Origin: an uncultured Maritimibacter sp.
Lineage (GTDB): Bacteria > Pseudomonadota > Alphaproteobacteria > Rhodobacterales > Rhodobacteraceae
Reading direction: 5' to 3'
Assembly: GCA_913063035.1 (NCBI GenBank)
Contig: CAJXYS010000033.1
Location: 1 to 35,933, forward strand
Length of the DNA: 35,933 nucleotides
A program made the translations under genes and the position numbers. This document shows positions 7,987 to 15,802 of the stretch, in pieces; within the stretch, counting starts at the first letter, position 1; each line of letters opens with the position of its first letter. Below the pieces are notes generated by a model. It saw nothing but the letters and a program-made list of their open reading frames with translations, searched no databases and was not told the origin of the DNA.

Positions 7987-8385
7987 ATGAAACACATTCC
8001 CGATATCCGTACCCTGCTTCGGCACATGAACAAGGCCAGCGATTTCATGCGCTGGCTGCGCGCAGAGGGTGATAGCCTTGTCGCCTCGGCCGACCTGCTG
8101 GGCGGGCGAAAATGGGCCGCACGCGCCCAAGCTGTCGTCGAGGCAGCGAAGGCTGGCAACGACCTGGCTGCGCGCCGTGGCGAGCTTCATGAGCTAAACC
8201 GTCTGCTGCGTCTCGAATTCACCACCGACACCAAGAGCGTCGTGACCCGGCGCTTTGCAGCCGTCCACCCGGATGATCCCCGGGCGGATATCGCGCGGCG
8301 CTGCGCGGAGGCACTCGGCCGCGGAGTGCGCGCCCTCGAGGCGCTTCACCTCGCCGGTACTGTTGGCATACGGGAGGCCGCATGA
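7987..8385 (+). CDS. Uncharacterised protein, first of a coupled pair
   Basis: The protein is 132 aa with a good ribosome binding site (AGGAAAGG) upstream of ATG 7987. It is predicted helical, charged, with no signal peptide, membrane segment or recognised domain. Its stop overlaps the start of the next gene as ATGA at 8382-8385, which argues that both are real and co-translated. It lies directly inside the repeat region behind tniQ, so it is first in the cargo. I do not recognise the family. The similar composition and size of the partner (helical, with R/A-rich segments) suggests a two-protein complex, but that is inference. Confidence 0.7.
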   Translation: MKHIPDIRTLLRHMNKASDFMRWLRAEGDSLVASADLLGGRKWAARAQAVVEAAKAGNDLAARRGELHELNRLLRLEFTTDTKSVVTRRFAAVHPDDPRADIARRCAEALGRGVRALEALHLAGTVGIREAA

Positions 8386-8771
8386 TGCGCGAAACGCAAA
8401 CTTCGAGGCTTTTTCAGGCGCGCGACCTTACGCGCCGTGCCGCCCAATGGCTCGACTTGATCGACTTCCGCGCACATGCTGCGGCAGAGGCCTTCTCGCC
8501 AAGCATGTCGACCTATCACGACATGCTGGACCCCGCCGCCACTGATGCCGCGCGGCTTGCAGCCTGCCGTGGCATGCATCAACAAGTGTGCCGTCGCGTA
8601 GAGGTAGAACGTCTGGAGGGCGAGGCCACCCATGCGCGCGTCCGCCCTGTCGATCCCTACGGCTTGCGCTGGCGCACTACGCGTCACGGCGCAACGCTTG
8701 AGACCATCGCCTGCCTGCTGTTAGCTTCGATCAAGATCTTCGAAGCATGCCTCGATGAGGAGGCCGCTTAA
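8382..8771 (+). CDS. Uncharacterised protein, second of a coupled pair
   Basis: The protein is 129 aa, starting at ATG 8382 inside the stop codon of the preceding gene. It is mostly alpha-helical by composition (ARDLTRRAAQWLDLIDF; ATLETIACLLLASIKIFEAC), with no signal peptide and no recognised motif. The C-terminal LLLASIKIFEACLDEE could be an amphipathic or buried helix. The tight overlap with the upstream gene implies a shared function. No homologous family comes to mind. Confidence 0.68.
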   Translation: MMRETQTSRLFQARDLTRRAAQWLDLIDFRAHAAAEAFSPSMSTYHDMLDPAATDAARLAACRGMHQQVCRRVEVERLEGEATHARVRPVDPYGLRWRTTRHGATLETIACLLLASIKIFEACLDEEAA

Positions 8772-9177
8772 AAAATGCGGGGCCACTGATCGGCGACCCC
8801 GCCCCATTACGTCGAGGGCTGTGCGTACCATACCTTGTTTTACTAAGGGCCAGATGCAGTAACTTCTGACGGTTGGGTCCATCGTGCTCGCGAGTTCAAC
8901 ATCCAACACGTTGGGCGGGACCCGGCCGTTGGCTGCATCCGGCACCAAGGCCGGCTCTGGCCCGTTAGCGCAGGTGCAATTCAGCTAAGCCTCATCTGGC
9001 GCAGCAATCCGATATGACGGTTTTGAGCGCAAGGCCACAGGCCCGACTGTCACGAAAGCGATACGGATCTTTTGTCTTGCCGTTACTTGGACGGCCTACC
9101 CCTGCACGGGCCGGAAGGGCCTGCTTGCTGGCGCAGGCCATGATCGTCGCTACTCGAAATCCACACGGGAGACTCCC
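8772..9177. other. Intergenic region between orphan pair and alkaline phosphatase
   Basis: GCGGGG at 8776-8781 pairs with CCCCGC at 8796-8801; read on the minus strand it is followed by a T-rich run, so it may be a terminator for minus-strand transcription. The 8850-8990 stretch has short open frames but no recognised product, and may be gene debris. A weak Pho-box-like site is at 9047-9064. A good ribosome binding site (GGGAG) precedes 9178. Confidence 0.4.
9047..9064 (+). promoter_or_regulatory. Weak candidate Pho box upstream of alkaline phosphatase
   Basis: CTGTCACGAAAGCGATAC resembles two PhoB half-sites (consensus CTGTCAT repeated with a 4-nt spacer). The first half matches 6 of 7; the second half is poor. 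The position, about 115 bp before the gene, is suitable for phosphate-starvation control, but the match is too weak to be sure. Confidence 0.25.
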
Positions 9178-10668
9178 ATGAAAACCTCGCTCACCGCCAT
9201 CGCCGCGGCCCTGACCGCAACCGCGGCAGCCGCCCAAGACCTGCCACAGGCCGAAAACGCCTGGTTCCAGGCGGCCCAGGAACGGATCCAGGCGGAACTC
9301 GCCAAGGAACCGAATACCACCCGCGCCAAGAACATCATCATCCTGATTTCGGATGGCAACGGCGTGGGCACCAACTACGCCTCGCGCCTTTTCGCCGGCC
9401 AGCAGGAAGGCGGCTTCGGTGACGACTACATGCAGCCGCACGAAACCTTCCCGAACCTCGCGCTGGTCAAGACCTACAACGTCAACGCCCAGACGCCGGA
9501 CTCGGCGGGCACCGGCACCGCCATGATGGCCGGCGTCAAGACCAAGGCCGGGATCATCGGCGTGACCGAAGCCGTCAACCGCGGCGACTGCACCACCCTG
9601 CCCGGCAACACCGTGGCCTCGATGAACGAGATCATGACCGAGATGGGCAAGGAAACCGGCATCGTCTCGACTGCGCGCATCACCCACGCCACGCCGGCCT
9701 CGGCCTACGCCAAGACCGTCGACCGCAACTTCGAGGCCAGCGTGCCGGAAGGCTGCGAGACCCAGACCGATATCGCGACCCAGCTGATCGATGCGATGGA
9801 AGCCGGCACGATCGACGTCGCCATGGGCGGCGGTCGCCGCAACTTCATCGGCGAGGACATCACCGTCGAGGAAGGCACCAAGGGCCGCCGCGCGGCCGGC
9901 GAGAACCTGATCGAGCGCGCCGAGGAGCTCGGTGCCCAGTACGTCTGGGACAGCGACAGCTTCGCCGCGGCCGCGCTCGACGGCACGCCGATCCTCGGTC
10001 TCTTCGAATCGAGCCACATGCAGTACGAGGCCGATCGTGACGGAGAGCCGTCCCTGGCCGAGATGACCGAGGCCGCCATCAAGGCGCTCGCGGCGAAATC
10101 GGGCGACAACGGCTTCTTCCTGCAGGTCGAGGCCGGCCGCGTCGACCACGCCAACCATGCCGGCAACCTGGCACGCGTGGTGCGCGACCAGAAAGCCTTC
10201 GCCGATGCAGTTGCCATGGCCGACGAGCTGACCGATGACAGCGAAACCCTGATCGTCGTCACCGCCGACCACGAACACGCGCTGGCCTTCAACGGCTACT
10301 GCGGACGCGGCTCCAACATCCTCGGCCTCTGCATGGGCATCGATGGCGCCGGCGTTGCGCATACCGGCGAGCCAGAACTGGCCTCGGATGGTAAGACCTA
10401 CACCGTCGCCGGCTACCTGAACGGCGCCGGATCGGTCCTGATCGAGCAGCCCGACGGCAGCTACTTCGGCACGCGCCCGAACGTGACCGAGGAAGACGCC
10501 ACCGACATCGACTACCCCCAGCAGGCGCTGGTGCCGAAGTCGTCCGAAACCCACTCGGGCGAGGACGTCGCCGTCTACGCCAAGGGCCCCTGGGCGCATC
10601 TCTTCGACGGGACGATCGAGCAGAACGTGATTTTCCACGTGATGCATCACGCCGCCACGGCCGAGTAA
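9178..10668 (+). CDS. phoA: Periplasmic alkaline phosphatase, PhoA family
   Basis: The protein is 496 aa with a Sec signal peptide (MKTSLTAIAAALTATAAAAQ, cleavage near residue 19). It hydrolyses phosphomonoesters in the periplasm using two Zn and one Mg. Motifs seen are a metal Asp in ISDG (D59), the nucleophile region PDSAGTGTAMMAG with S109, the metal site VDHANHAG, TADHEHAL (D364, H365) and SETHSGEDV (H459). Length and motif order are typical of PF00245. It is followed after 122 bp by an operon of metal-handling type, which could supply or manage its Zn/Mg requirement; that link is inference. The frame is clean and complete. Confidence 0.95.
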   Translation: MKTSLTAIAAALTATAAAAQDLPQAENAWFQAAQERIQAELAKEPNTTRAKNIIILISDGNGVGTNYASRLFAGQQEGGFGDDYMQPHETFPNLALVKTYNVNAQTPDSAGTGTAMMAGVKTKAGIIGVTEAVNRGDCTTLPGNTVASMNEIMTEMGKETGIVSTARITHATPASAYAKTVDRNFEASVPEGCETQTDIATQLIDAMEAGTIDVAMGGGRRNFIGEDITVEEGTKGRRAAGENLIERAEELGAQYVWDSDSFAAAALDGTPILGLFESSHMQYEADRDGEPSLAEMTEAAIKALAAKSGDNGFFLQVEAGRVDHANHAGNLARVVRDQKAFADAVAMADELTDDSETLIVVTADHEHALAFNGYCGRGSNILGLCMGIDGAGVAHTGEPELASDGKTYTVAGYLNGAGSVLIEQPDGSYFGTRPNVTEEDATDIDYPQQALVPKSSETHSGEDVAVYAKGPWAHLFDGTIEQNVIFHVMHHAATAE

Positions 10669-10790
10669 CGCCACCCGGAAGACAGGGGGGGGCGGACCGG
10701 CCCCCTCCGCCGCCCCGGCATCCCCGGGGCGGATCCCGTTCCGGCTACGGCCAAGCGGGCGCCGCCGAAAGACCACGAGAGGAGACCACC

Positions 10791-11219
10791 ATGCACCGTC
10801 GCCGCTTCCTGACCCTGACCACCGGCCTGCTGGGCGCGCCGTCCGTGTTGCGCGCTGCCGAGGACGACACGCTGAAGCTGCGCGCGCTTTACGCCAAGGA
10901 CGGCGGTTTCTCCGATCTGGCCCGCGATCTGGAGGGAAAGGGCCTCACCGTCGAGGGCTACATGGCCCCGCCGCTCAAGGCGGATTCGACGTTTTTCGTG
11001 CTCACCAAGATTCCGATGTCCGTCTGCCCCTTCTGCGAGACGGAGGCCGAATGGCCCGACGACATCCTCGCCGTCTATACCCGGCGCGTCTACAAGGTCG
11101 CGCCCTTCAACCGCCGCATCAATGTCAGCGGGACCCTGTCCCTGGGCAGCTACCGCGATCCCGACACCGGTTTCCTGAGCCTCGTGCGGATCGAACAGGC
11201 GCGATACAGCTACGCATGA
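10791..11219 (+). CDS. Exported DUF3299-like protein with CPFC motif
   Basis: The protein is 142 aa with an N-terminal RRRFLTLTTGLLG signal, resembling a Tat or Sec leader ending near LRAAED. The mature part has the pattern of small OB-fold DUF3299-type proteins: LEGKGLTVEGYMAPPLK, then FFVLTKIPMSVCPFC with a CxxC pair that could bind metal or be redox-active, then ILAVYTRRVYKVAPF. DUF3299-like proteins are frequently encoded beside MacB/LolCDE-type ABC transporters and metal-binding proteins. Here it overlaps the ABC ATPase by an ATGA start/stop (11216-11219). AGAGGAG lies just upstream of the ATG. Family assignment is by pattern only. Confidence 0.72.
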   Translation: MHRRRFLTLTTGLLGAPSVLRAAEDDTLKLRALYAKDGGFSDLARDLEGKGLTVEGYMAPPLKADSTFFVLTKIPMSVCPFCETEAEWPDDILAVYTRRVYKVAPFNRRINVSGTLSLGSYRDPDTGFLSLVRIEQARYSYA

Positions 11220-11905
11220 CCGGACACGCGCAGAAGCTGGAGGTCTCGAGCCTTACGGTGACCGGCGACGGCGGACGCCGCCTGCTCTGCGTGGACAGCC
11301 TCACGATCGCAGCTGGCAGCGCCGTGGTGGTGCGCGGGCCCTCGGGTGCGGGCAAGTCGACGTTCCTCTATGCGCTGGCCGGGATGATCGCGCCGGAGAC
11401 GGGTCAGATCCGCTGGGGCGAGACGGATATCGCACCCCTGCCCGAGCCCGCTCGCGCAGCCTTCCGGCGTCGTAACATGGGGTTCGTCTTCCAGGAACAC
11501 CTTGTCTTCGAGGAGCTGTCGGCACCGGAAAACGCAGCGATCGCGGCGCTCTATTCCGGGCGCGCGGATCGGGGACGCATTCGTGACCGGGCCGCCGCCG
11601 AGCTGGCGCGTCTGGGCCTCGACGGCGTGGGCACGCGGCGCTCCGACACCTTTTCAGGCGGCGAACGCCAACGGATCGCTGTGGCGCGCGCCCTGGCGGG
11701 CGGCCCTGGCATCATCCTGGCCGACGAGCCGACGGCGAGCCTCGATCGCGACAATGCCGACCGGCTGGCCAGGGACCTGGTGACGCTGGCCCGGACCGAA
11801 GGCCGCACCCTGATCGCAGTCAGCCACGATCCAGCCCTGCATGAGCGGGCGGACCGGCTGATCGATATCGTGGACGGCCGGCTGCTGGAGGCGGCGGATG
11901 GATGA
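11216..11905 (+). CDS. ABC transporter ATP-binding protein (LolD/MacB type)
   Basis: The protein is 229 aa, from ATG 11216 overlapping the upstream stop. All ABC motifs are present: Walker A GPSGAGKST near residue 41, Q-loop FVFQEHLVFEELS, signature FSGGERQRIAVARAL, Walker B IILADEPTASLD and switch His in AVSHD. The sequence type is that of ATPases driving FtsX-like permeases (LolD, MacB, lipoprotein or peptide mechanotransmission) rather than substrate importers. Its 3-prime end overlaps the permease gene by 8 bp, so they form one transporter. With the DUF3299-like and PCuAC-like neighbours, a periplasmic metal-loading or metal-release role is plausible; the substrate is unknown. Confidence 0.92.
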   Translation: MTGHAQKLEVSSLTVTGDGGRRLLCVDSLTIAAGSAVVVRGPSGAGKSTFLYALAGMIAPETGQIRWGETDIAPLPEPARAAFRRRNMGFVFQEHLVFEELSAPENAAIAALYSGRADRGRIRDRAAAELARLGLDGVGTRRSDTFSGGERQRIAVARALAGGPGIILADEPTASLDRDNADRLARDLVTLARTEGRTLIAVSHDPALHERADRLIDIVDGRLLEAADG

Positions 11906-13208
11906 AATCTACCACGCTCTTCCGAACTGGGCCCAGGACGTACTGGTCACGCTCGGCCTGCTCACGCCGCTCCTGGTGGTTGGGCTGATCGTGCTGAGGG
12001 GGTTCCATGTCGGCCCGCTTCTGCTCGGGCTGCTGCGCCGGCAGGTCTGGATCAGCGCCGTCTTCACCGCGCTGATCGCCGTATCCGTGGCGCTCGGCAC
12101 CGGGCTTATTGCCCAGGAACGCGGGCTGCGTCAGGGTACCGCGCGCGCCGCCGACAAATTCGATCTCGTCATCGCCGCGCCGGGCAGCGAGATCACGGCC
12201 ATGCTCGCCGCCGTTTACCTGCAACCCTCGGACCTTCCGCTTCTGGACGGGGCAACCTATGCCGAAATCGCGGCACATCCGCGCGTGTCGCTGGTCGCGC
12301 CGCTCGGCTTCGGCGACAGCTGGCGCGATGCGCCGGTTGTCGGCACGACCGCCGGCTTCGTCGACCACCTGAGCGAGGGTCTCGCGGCAGGCCGCCCCTT
12401 CACGGCGGAAGACGAAGCCATTGCCGGGGCAAGGGTGGCGCTGGAGATCGGCGACAGTTTCGCGCCGGCACACGGCGTGGGCGACGCGGCGGAACATGGG
12501 GCGCATGGCGACTTCGCCTATCGCGTCGTGGGCAAGATGCCAATGACCGGATCGCCCTGGGACCGGGCGCTTATGGTGCCGATCGAGTCGGTCTGGTCGG
12601 TCCACGGCCTGGCCAACGGCCACGGTCCGGACTGGGACGGAGACATCGGTCCGCCGTTCTCTCCGGCGCATTTCCCCGGCACGCCGGCCGCGCTCGTTCG
12701 GGCCGAGTCCCTGGGCGCAACCTACAGCCTTCAGGCCGAGTTCTCGACCGCACAGACCATGGCCTTCTTTCCCGGCTCTGTCCTGGCACGGCTCCATGCG
12801 CTGATGGGCGATATCCGCCAGGTGATGTCGGTCCTCGCGGTCATCACCCAGGTGCTCGTCACGGCCGGCGTGCTGGCGGGGCTGATGATGCTGACCCGCC
12901 TGCTCGCCCGGCGCCTGGCGCTTCTTCGCGCGCTCGGGGCGCCGCGGCGCTTCGTCTTCGCCCTGACCTGGAGCTACGCCGCCACGCTGATCCTGACCGG
13001 CGCCGCGATCGGCCTTTTGCTCGGCATCGCGGCGAGCTTCGCGATCGCGGCGGCCATTACCGCACGGACCGATATCGTCGTCGCGGCAACGCTCGGCTGG
13101 CCTGAGATCCACCTGGTGGCAGGGTTCGTCAGCCTGACCGGACTGCTCGCACTCTTGCCCGCTTACCTGACCATGACCCGCCCGGTCATCACCGACCTTA
13201 GAGGCTGA
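11898..13208 (+). CDS. FtsX/MacB-type ABC transporter permease
   Basis: The protein is 436 aa. Hydrophobic segments are seen near residues 14-33 and 52-72, then a large periplasmic region (about 75-300), then three segments near 308-330, 352-378 and 400-422. This gives one extra N-terminal helix compared with the usual four-helix FtsX topology. The RLLARRLALLRALGAPRRFVF stretch after the third segment is the typical FtsX cytosolic coupling region. The periplasmic part contains a MacB-like core (AADKFDLVIAAPGSEITAML) and a His-containing loop near 185-200. The gene overlaps the ATPase by 8 bp and is followed 17 bp later by the PCuAC-like gene. Substrate is not evident. Confidence 0.88.
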   Translation: MDEIYHALPNWAQDVLVTLGLLTPLLVVGLIVLRGFHVGPLLLGLLRRQVWISAVFTALIAVSVALGTGLIAQERGLRQGTARAADKFDLVIAAPGSEITAMLAAVYLQPSDLPLLDGATYAEIAAHPRVSLVAPLGFGDSWRDAPVVGTTAGFVDHLSEGLAAGRPFTAEDEAIAGARVALEIGDSFAPAHGVGDAAEHGAHGDFAYRVVGKMPMTGSPWDRALMVPIESVWSVHGLANGHGPDWDGDIGPPFSPAHFPGTPAALVRAESLGATYSLQAEFSTAQTMAFFPGSVLARLHALMGDIRQVMSVLAVITQVLVTAGVLAGLMMLTRLLARRLALLRALGAPRRFVFALTWSYAATLILTGAAIGLLLGIAASFAIAAAITARTDIVVAATLGWPEIHLVAGFVSLTGLLALLPAYLTMTRPVITDLRG

Positions 13209-13225
13209 TCCACGAGGAGACAGAC

Positions 13226-13729
13226 ATGATCCGTTACCTGATACTGCCCGCCCTGCTGCTGATCGCCGGTCCGGTCCACGCCGGCGAGGATCACGGCCAT
13301 GCCCATGACTCCGGCGGCGACACCCACCTCGCCACGCTGGGCGATATCCGCCTCGTGCACGCCTGGACCCGCGCCACCGACCGCGGCGAGGCACTCATCT
13401 TCATGGAGATCGAGCACATGGGCGCCGAGGCCGCCACGCTGACCGGCGGTGCGACCGACATCGCCGATGGCGTCACCCTCGTGGCGTTCCAGTCCAGGGA
13501 CGGCGCCGCCGGCTACGTGGCGTTGCCGGACCTGACCATCGCCCCCGGCACGGAAATGGTGCTGCGGCCCGAAGGGGTCGCGCTCCTTCTGACCGGGCTG
13601 GACGCGCCGCTCGTCGAAGACAAGAGCTTCGGCATGGAGGTCGAATTCGCCCGCGGCCACGCCGAGGTGATCGTCCAGATCGAAGCCGCGAACGCCACGC
13701 GGCACAGCCATGCCGGCCACGCGCACTGA
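13226..13729 (+). CDS. Exported His-rich PCuAC-like metal-binding protein
   Basis: The protein is 167 aa with a signal peptide (MIRYLILPALLLIAGPVHAG). The mature protein begins with a His/Asp-rich segment (EDHGHAHDS) and ends RHSHAGHAH. The middle part matches the PCuAC fold (VHAWTRAT, FMEIEHMG, VALPDLTIAPGTEMVLRPEG, LLLTGLDAPLVE), normally a periplasmic Cu(I) chaperone. The usual His/Met copper ligands appear replaced: the HxM position is AFQ-like and GYHxM is GVALL. Metal binding may therefore rely on the His-rich ends and favour Zn; this is inference. It is last in the ABC operon, with a GGAGA site before the ATG. Confidence 0.82.
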   Translation: MIRYLILPALLLIAGPVHAGEDHGHAHDSGGDTHLATLGDIRLVHAWTRATDRGEALIFMEIEHMGAEAATLTGGATDIADGVTLVAFQSRDGAAGYVALPDLTIAPGTEMVLRPEGVALLLTGLDAPLVEDKSFGMEVEFARGHAEVIVQIEAANATRHSHAGHAH

Positions 13730-13799
13730 GCGCGTCCGGCCCCTTGCCACGGCGCGGCGCGCGCCCCGGTGCGTCGCGCGGCTGCGGGGATGCCGGCCC

Positions 13800-13887
13800 T
13801 TGCGACAAGAAAACCGTTGAGAGATTCGCGTCCCTTCCCTTAGCCTGACGAGGGAACGCGCGACGCCGATATCGGGGAGCAGGTCGA
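13800..13887 (+). promoter_or_regulatory. Duplicated leader/promoter, copy A
   Basis: This 88-nt leader ends at the start codon at 13888. It contains TTGCGACAA at 13800, a promoter-like TTGAGA (13817-13822), N17 and TTAGCC (13840-13845), then ACGCCGATATC. The same blocks with the same 17-bp spacing occur at 20161-20248. Conservation of the spacing argues for a functional promoter plus upstream element. Confidence 0.5.
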
Positions 13888-14181
13888 ATGAACAAGAGCT
13901 TTCTGCTTGGGGCCACCGTGGCGGTCGGGGCGATGATGCTCGTGCCCGGGGTCGCGATGGCTTTCGGACGGGCCGGCCGGCCGCTCGTCCGCGCGGCGAC
14001 GCGCACCGGCGCAGTGGCCTATGACGAGTTCCGCAAGGCCGGCGCCGAGGCCTATGAGCACATGGAAGACATCATGGCCGAGGTCCGCGAAGAGATGGCC
14101 GCCGAACGCGCCGCCGAAGAGGCCGGCGCCGCAGCGCCGGAGGATGCCACGACGGGCGAGGACGATGGCAGCCGACGGTAG
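13888..14181 (+). CDS. Small membrane-anchored or exported helical protein (DUF5132-like)
   Basis: The protein is 97 aa. Residues 4-27 (LLGATVAVGAMMLVPGVAMAF) form a transmembrane anchor or signal; the rest is a charged helix (YEHMEDIMAEVREEMAAERAAEE) likely to be a coiled coil. It resembles small DUF5132-type proteins found next to HMA_2-domain proteins and P-type ATPases. Its end overlaps the next gene (ATG 14165), so the two are co-translated. The ribosome binding site GGGGAGCAGG lies close upstream. Function is unknown; a regulatory or assembly subunit for the neighbouring cation ATPase is possible but inferred from position only. Confidence 0.7.
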   Translation: MNKSFLLGATVAVGAMMLVPGVAMAFGRAGRPLVRAATRTGAVAYDEFRKAGAEAYEHMEDIMAEVREEMAAERAAEEAGAAAPEDATTGEDDGSRR

Positions 14182-14650
14182 CGCGACCGCAGCGGCCCGG
14201 CCGCCGCTGCTCTACCGGGCGCATTTGTTGCGCCACCGCGCCCGTTTGCGCGCTGCCGACGGGATCGACCGGGACGTTTTGATCGGCCTCGCGGACAAGC
14301 TGGCCGGCGTGCCCAATGTGCGGCGCGCACTCGTGCGCCCGTCGACGCGCAGCGTCATCCTCGAAACCTTTGACGAGGCGGAGGCCGTGCTTGAAACCAT
14401 CGTGGCCGAAGGCATCGCCCGGATCAAGGCGGCGCCCAAGCCGCCGCCGGTCGACCAGGTGATCAAGCTGGGCCTGATGCGCGCCGACATGGGCGTAAAG
14501 GCCCGGACGGGCGACGCGCTGGACTTTCGCACCGCGATCGCGCTGGCACTGCTGTTCGGGTCGGTCGTGCAGCTGACTCGCGGGCGTTTCGCGGGGCCGG
14601 CGACCACCCTGGCGATGAGTGCGCTGACGCTCTTGGACCGAGGCAAGTGA
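14165..14650 (+). CDS. Stand-alone HMA_2-like (heavy-metal-associated fold) protein
   Basis: The protein is 161 aa from ATG 14165, which overlaps the end of the preceding gene by 17 bp; the frame is open from 14021 but that start would lie inside it. Residues about 15-90 (YRAHLLRHRARLRAADGIDR, VRRALVRPSTRSVILETFDE) have the HMA_2 pattern, a ferredoxin-like fold without a CxxC metal motif. The C-terminal FRTAIALALLFGSVVQLTRG and a following segment are hydrophobic, giving a membrane attachment. The first part parallels the N-terminus of the convergent P-type ATPase at 15787-18750, suggesting a shared partner or regulatory domain. It ends 12 bp from the metK-like stop. Confidence 0.75.
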   Translation: MAADGSATAAARPPLLYRAHLLRHRARLRAADGIDRDVLIGLADKLAGVPNVRRALVRPSTRSVILETFDEAEAVLETIVAEGIARIKAAPKPPPVDQVIKLGLMRADMGVKARTGDALDFRTAIALALLFGSVVQLTRGRFAGPATTLAMSALTLLDRGK

Positions 14651-14662
14651 CGCTGGGCGCCG

Positions 14663-15802
14663 TCAGGCGAGCCGAGCGGCGAGGCTGACATCCTCCCAGG
14701 GCGGGTACAACTCGTCCCGGCCCATATGCCCGTAGCTGGCGAGCCCGCGATAAAAGCGCCCGCCGCGCGCAGCCGGCAGGCCCCACAGCCCCATGCGCTC
14801 TGCGATGGCCGCCACGCGCAGGTCGAAAACCTCCGCGATACGCGCCGAGATTGTCGCGTCCGCGACCGTTCCGCTGCCGTAGGTGTCGACCTCGACGCTG
14901 ACCGGCTCGCTGTCGCCCACGACGTATGACAGCTGGACCTCGCACTCCCGGGCAAGCCCGGCGGTCACCGCGGCGCGCGCGGCCTGGCGGGCGGCGTAGA
15001 CGGCGATCCGGTCGATGCGCGAGGGATCCTTGCCGCTCAGCGCTGGGCCGCTGCGGCGAATGAAGCTGCCATAGGCGTCGTCGGCGGATTTGCGGCCGGT
15101 CAGCCCGGAATGCACGTCGGGACCGGCCGGACCCGTCGCGGGATAGACCAGCAGGCGGGTGTCGGCATCGATCTCCAGCCCCTGGCCTGTCAGCGCGGGG
15201 ACCACCACGACGTCGCGCAGCGCGTCCTCCATCGCGGTCTGTCCGGGATCGCCGGTGATGCCGAAGGTCAGGGCCACCGCCTTGATCGCGACCGGCCGAC
15301 GATCCGCGAAGGCGACCGCGATCTGAACCTGCGCGTCCGGCGACAACCACGAGAGCCGGTCCTCACGGCGTGCCGCATCCAGCGCCTGCGCCATGCGATG
15401 GGCGGCATGGATCGGATAGGGCATCGCAGTGGCGGCGTGGTCGCAGGCATATCCGAAGGCGGTCACCATGTGGCGCGCCTCGCCCCGCGCCAAGGCGGCT
15501 TCGGTCAGTTCCGCCCCGTGAGAAAGATCCAGCATCACCGTGGGCGGTCGCGCCTGGTCGCCCGGGGCATAGCCGGCCTCGGCCAGGACACGCCGGGCGA
15601 TGGCGGCCGGGTCCACCGGCGCCGGTGCCCCGGCGCGGATGGAGAGGAAGACCACGCCGGACGCAATCGCGCATTCCGCGATCACGCCGGCCCTGTGGCC
15701 GGTCGCCAGGTAGGCGTCGACCACCGCGTCACTGATCTGGTCACACAGCTTGTCGGGGTGCCCCACCGTCACCGATTCCGAGGTCATCACGAAGTTTCGC
15801 AT
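14663..15802 (-). CDS. Divergent methionine adenosyltransferase (MetK) paralogue
   Basis: The protein is 379 aa, with GGAGGG upstream of ATG 15802. The MetK fold is clear: VTVGHPDKLCDQISDAVVDA (H15, D17, K18), AEC (E43), SGLTGRK (233-238), ALSGKDPSRIDR (254-265) and CEVQLSYVVGDSEPVSVEVD. MetK makes S-adenosylmethionine from methionine and ATP. Several normally invariant positions are changed: the GAGDQG loop reads GEARHM (107-112), the second acidic ligand (Glu of GGE) is R56, and the Asp before GLTGRK is H231. Activity may be lost or altered. The gene overlaps the P-type ATPase 3-prime end by 16 bp, so they are co-transcribed. A housekeeping metK is expected elsewhere. Confidence 0.88.
   Translation of the reverse strand: MRNFVMTSESVTVGHPDKLCDQISDAVVDAYLATGHRAGVIAECAIASGVVFLSIRAGAPAPVDPAAIARRVLAEAGYAPGDQARPPTVMLDLSHGAELTEAALARGEARHMVTAFGYACDHAATAMPYPIHAAHRMAQALDAARREDRLSWLSPDAQVQIAVAFADRRPVAIKAVALTFGITGDPGQTAMEDALRDVVVVPALTGQGLEIDADTRLLVYPATGPAGPDVHSGLTGRKSADDAYGSFIRRSGPALSGKDPSRIDRIAVYAARQAARAAVTAGLARECEVQLSYVVGDSEPVSVEVDTYGSGTVADATISARIAEVFDLRVAAIAERMGLWGLPAARGGRFYRGLASYGHMGRDELYPPWEDVSLAARLA

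Noticed and set aside
5500-8000. CRISPR array or Cas genes that would make this a CRISPR-associated transposon
   Set aside because: No regularly spaced identical repeats and no Cascade or Cas12k-type frames are visible near tniQ; TniQ is long as in TnsD.
10683-10740. GC-rich palindrome after alkaline phosphatase as a terminator
   Set aside because: No T-run and imperfect pairing; the downstream operon may be read through.
8992-10776. Long minus-strand frame (594 codons)
   Set aside because: Shadow of the alkaline phosphatase; composition is Gly/Asp/Val-rich and repetitive as expected for an antisense frame.
11820-13394. Long minus-strand frame (524 codons)
   Set aside because: Opposite the FtsX-type permease; Arg/Gly-rich, no domain.
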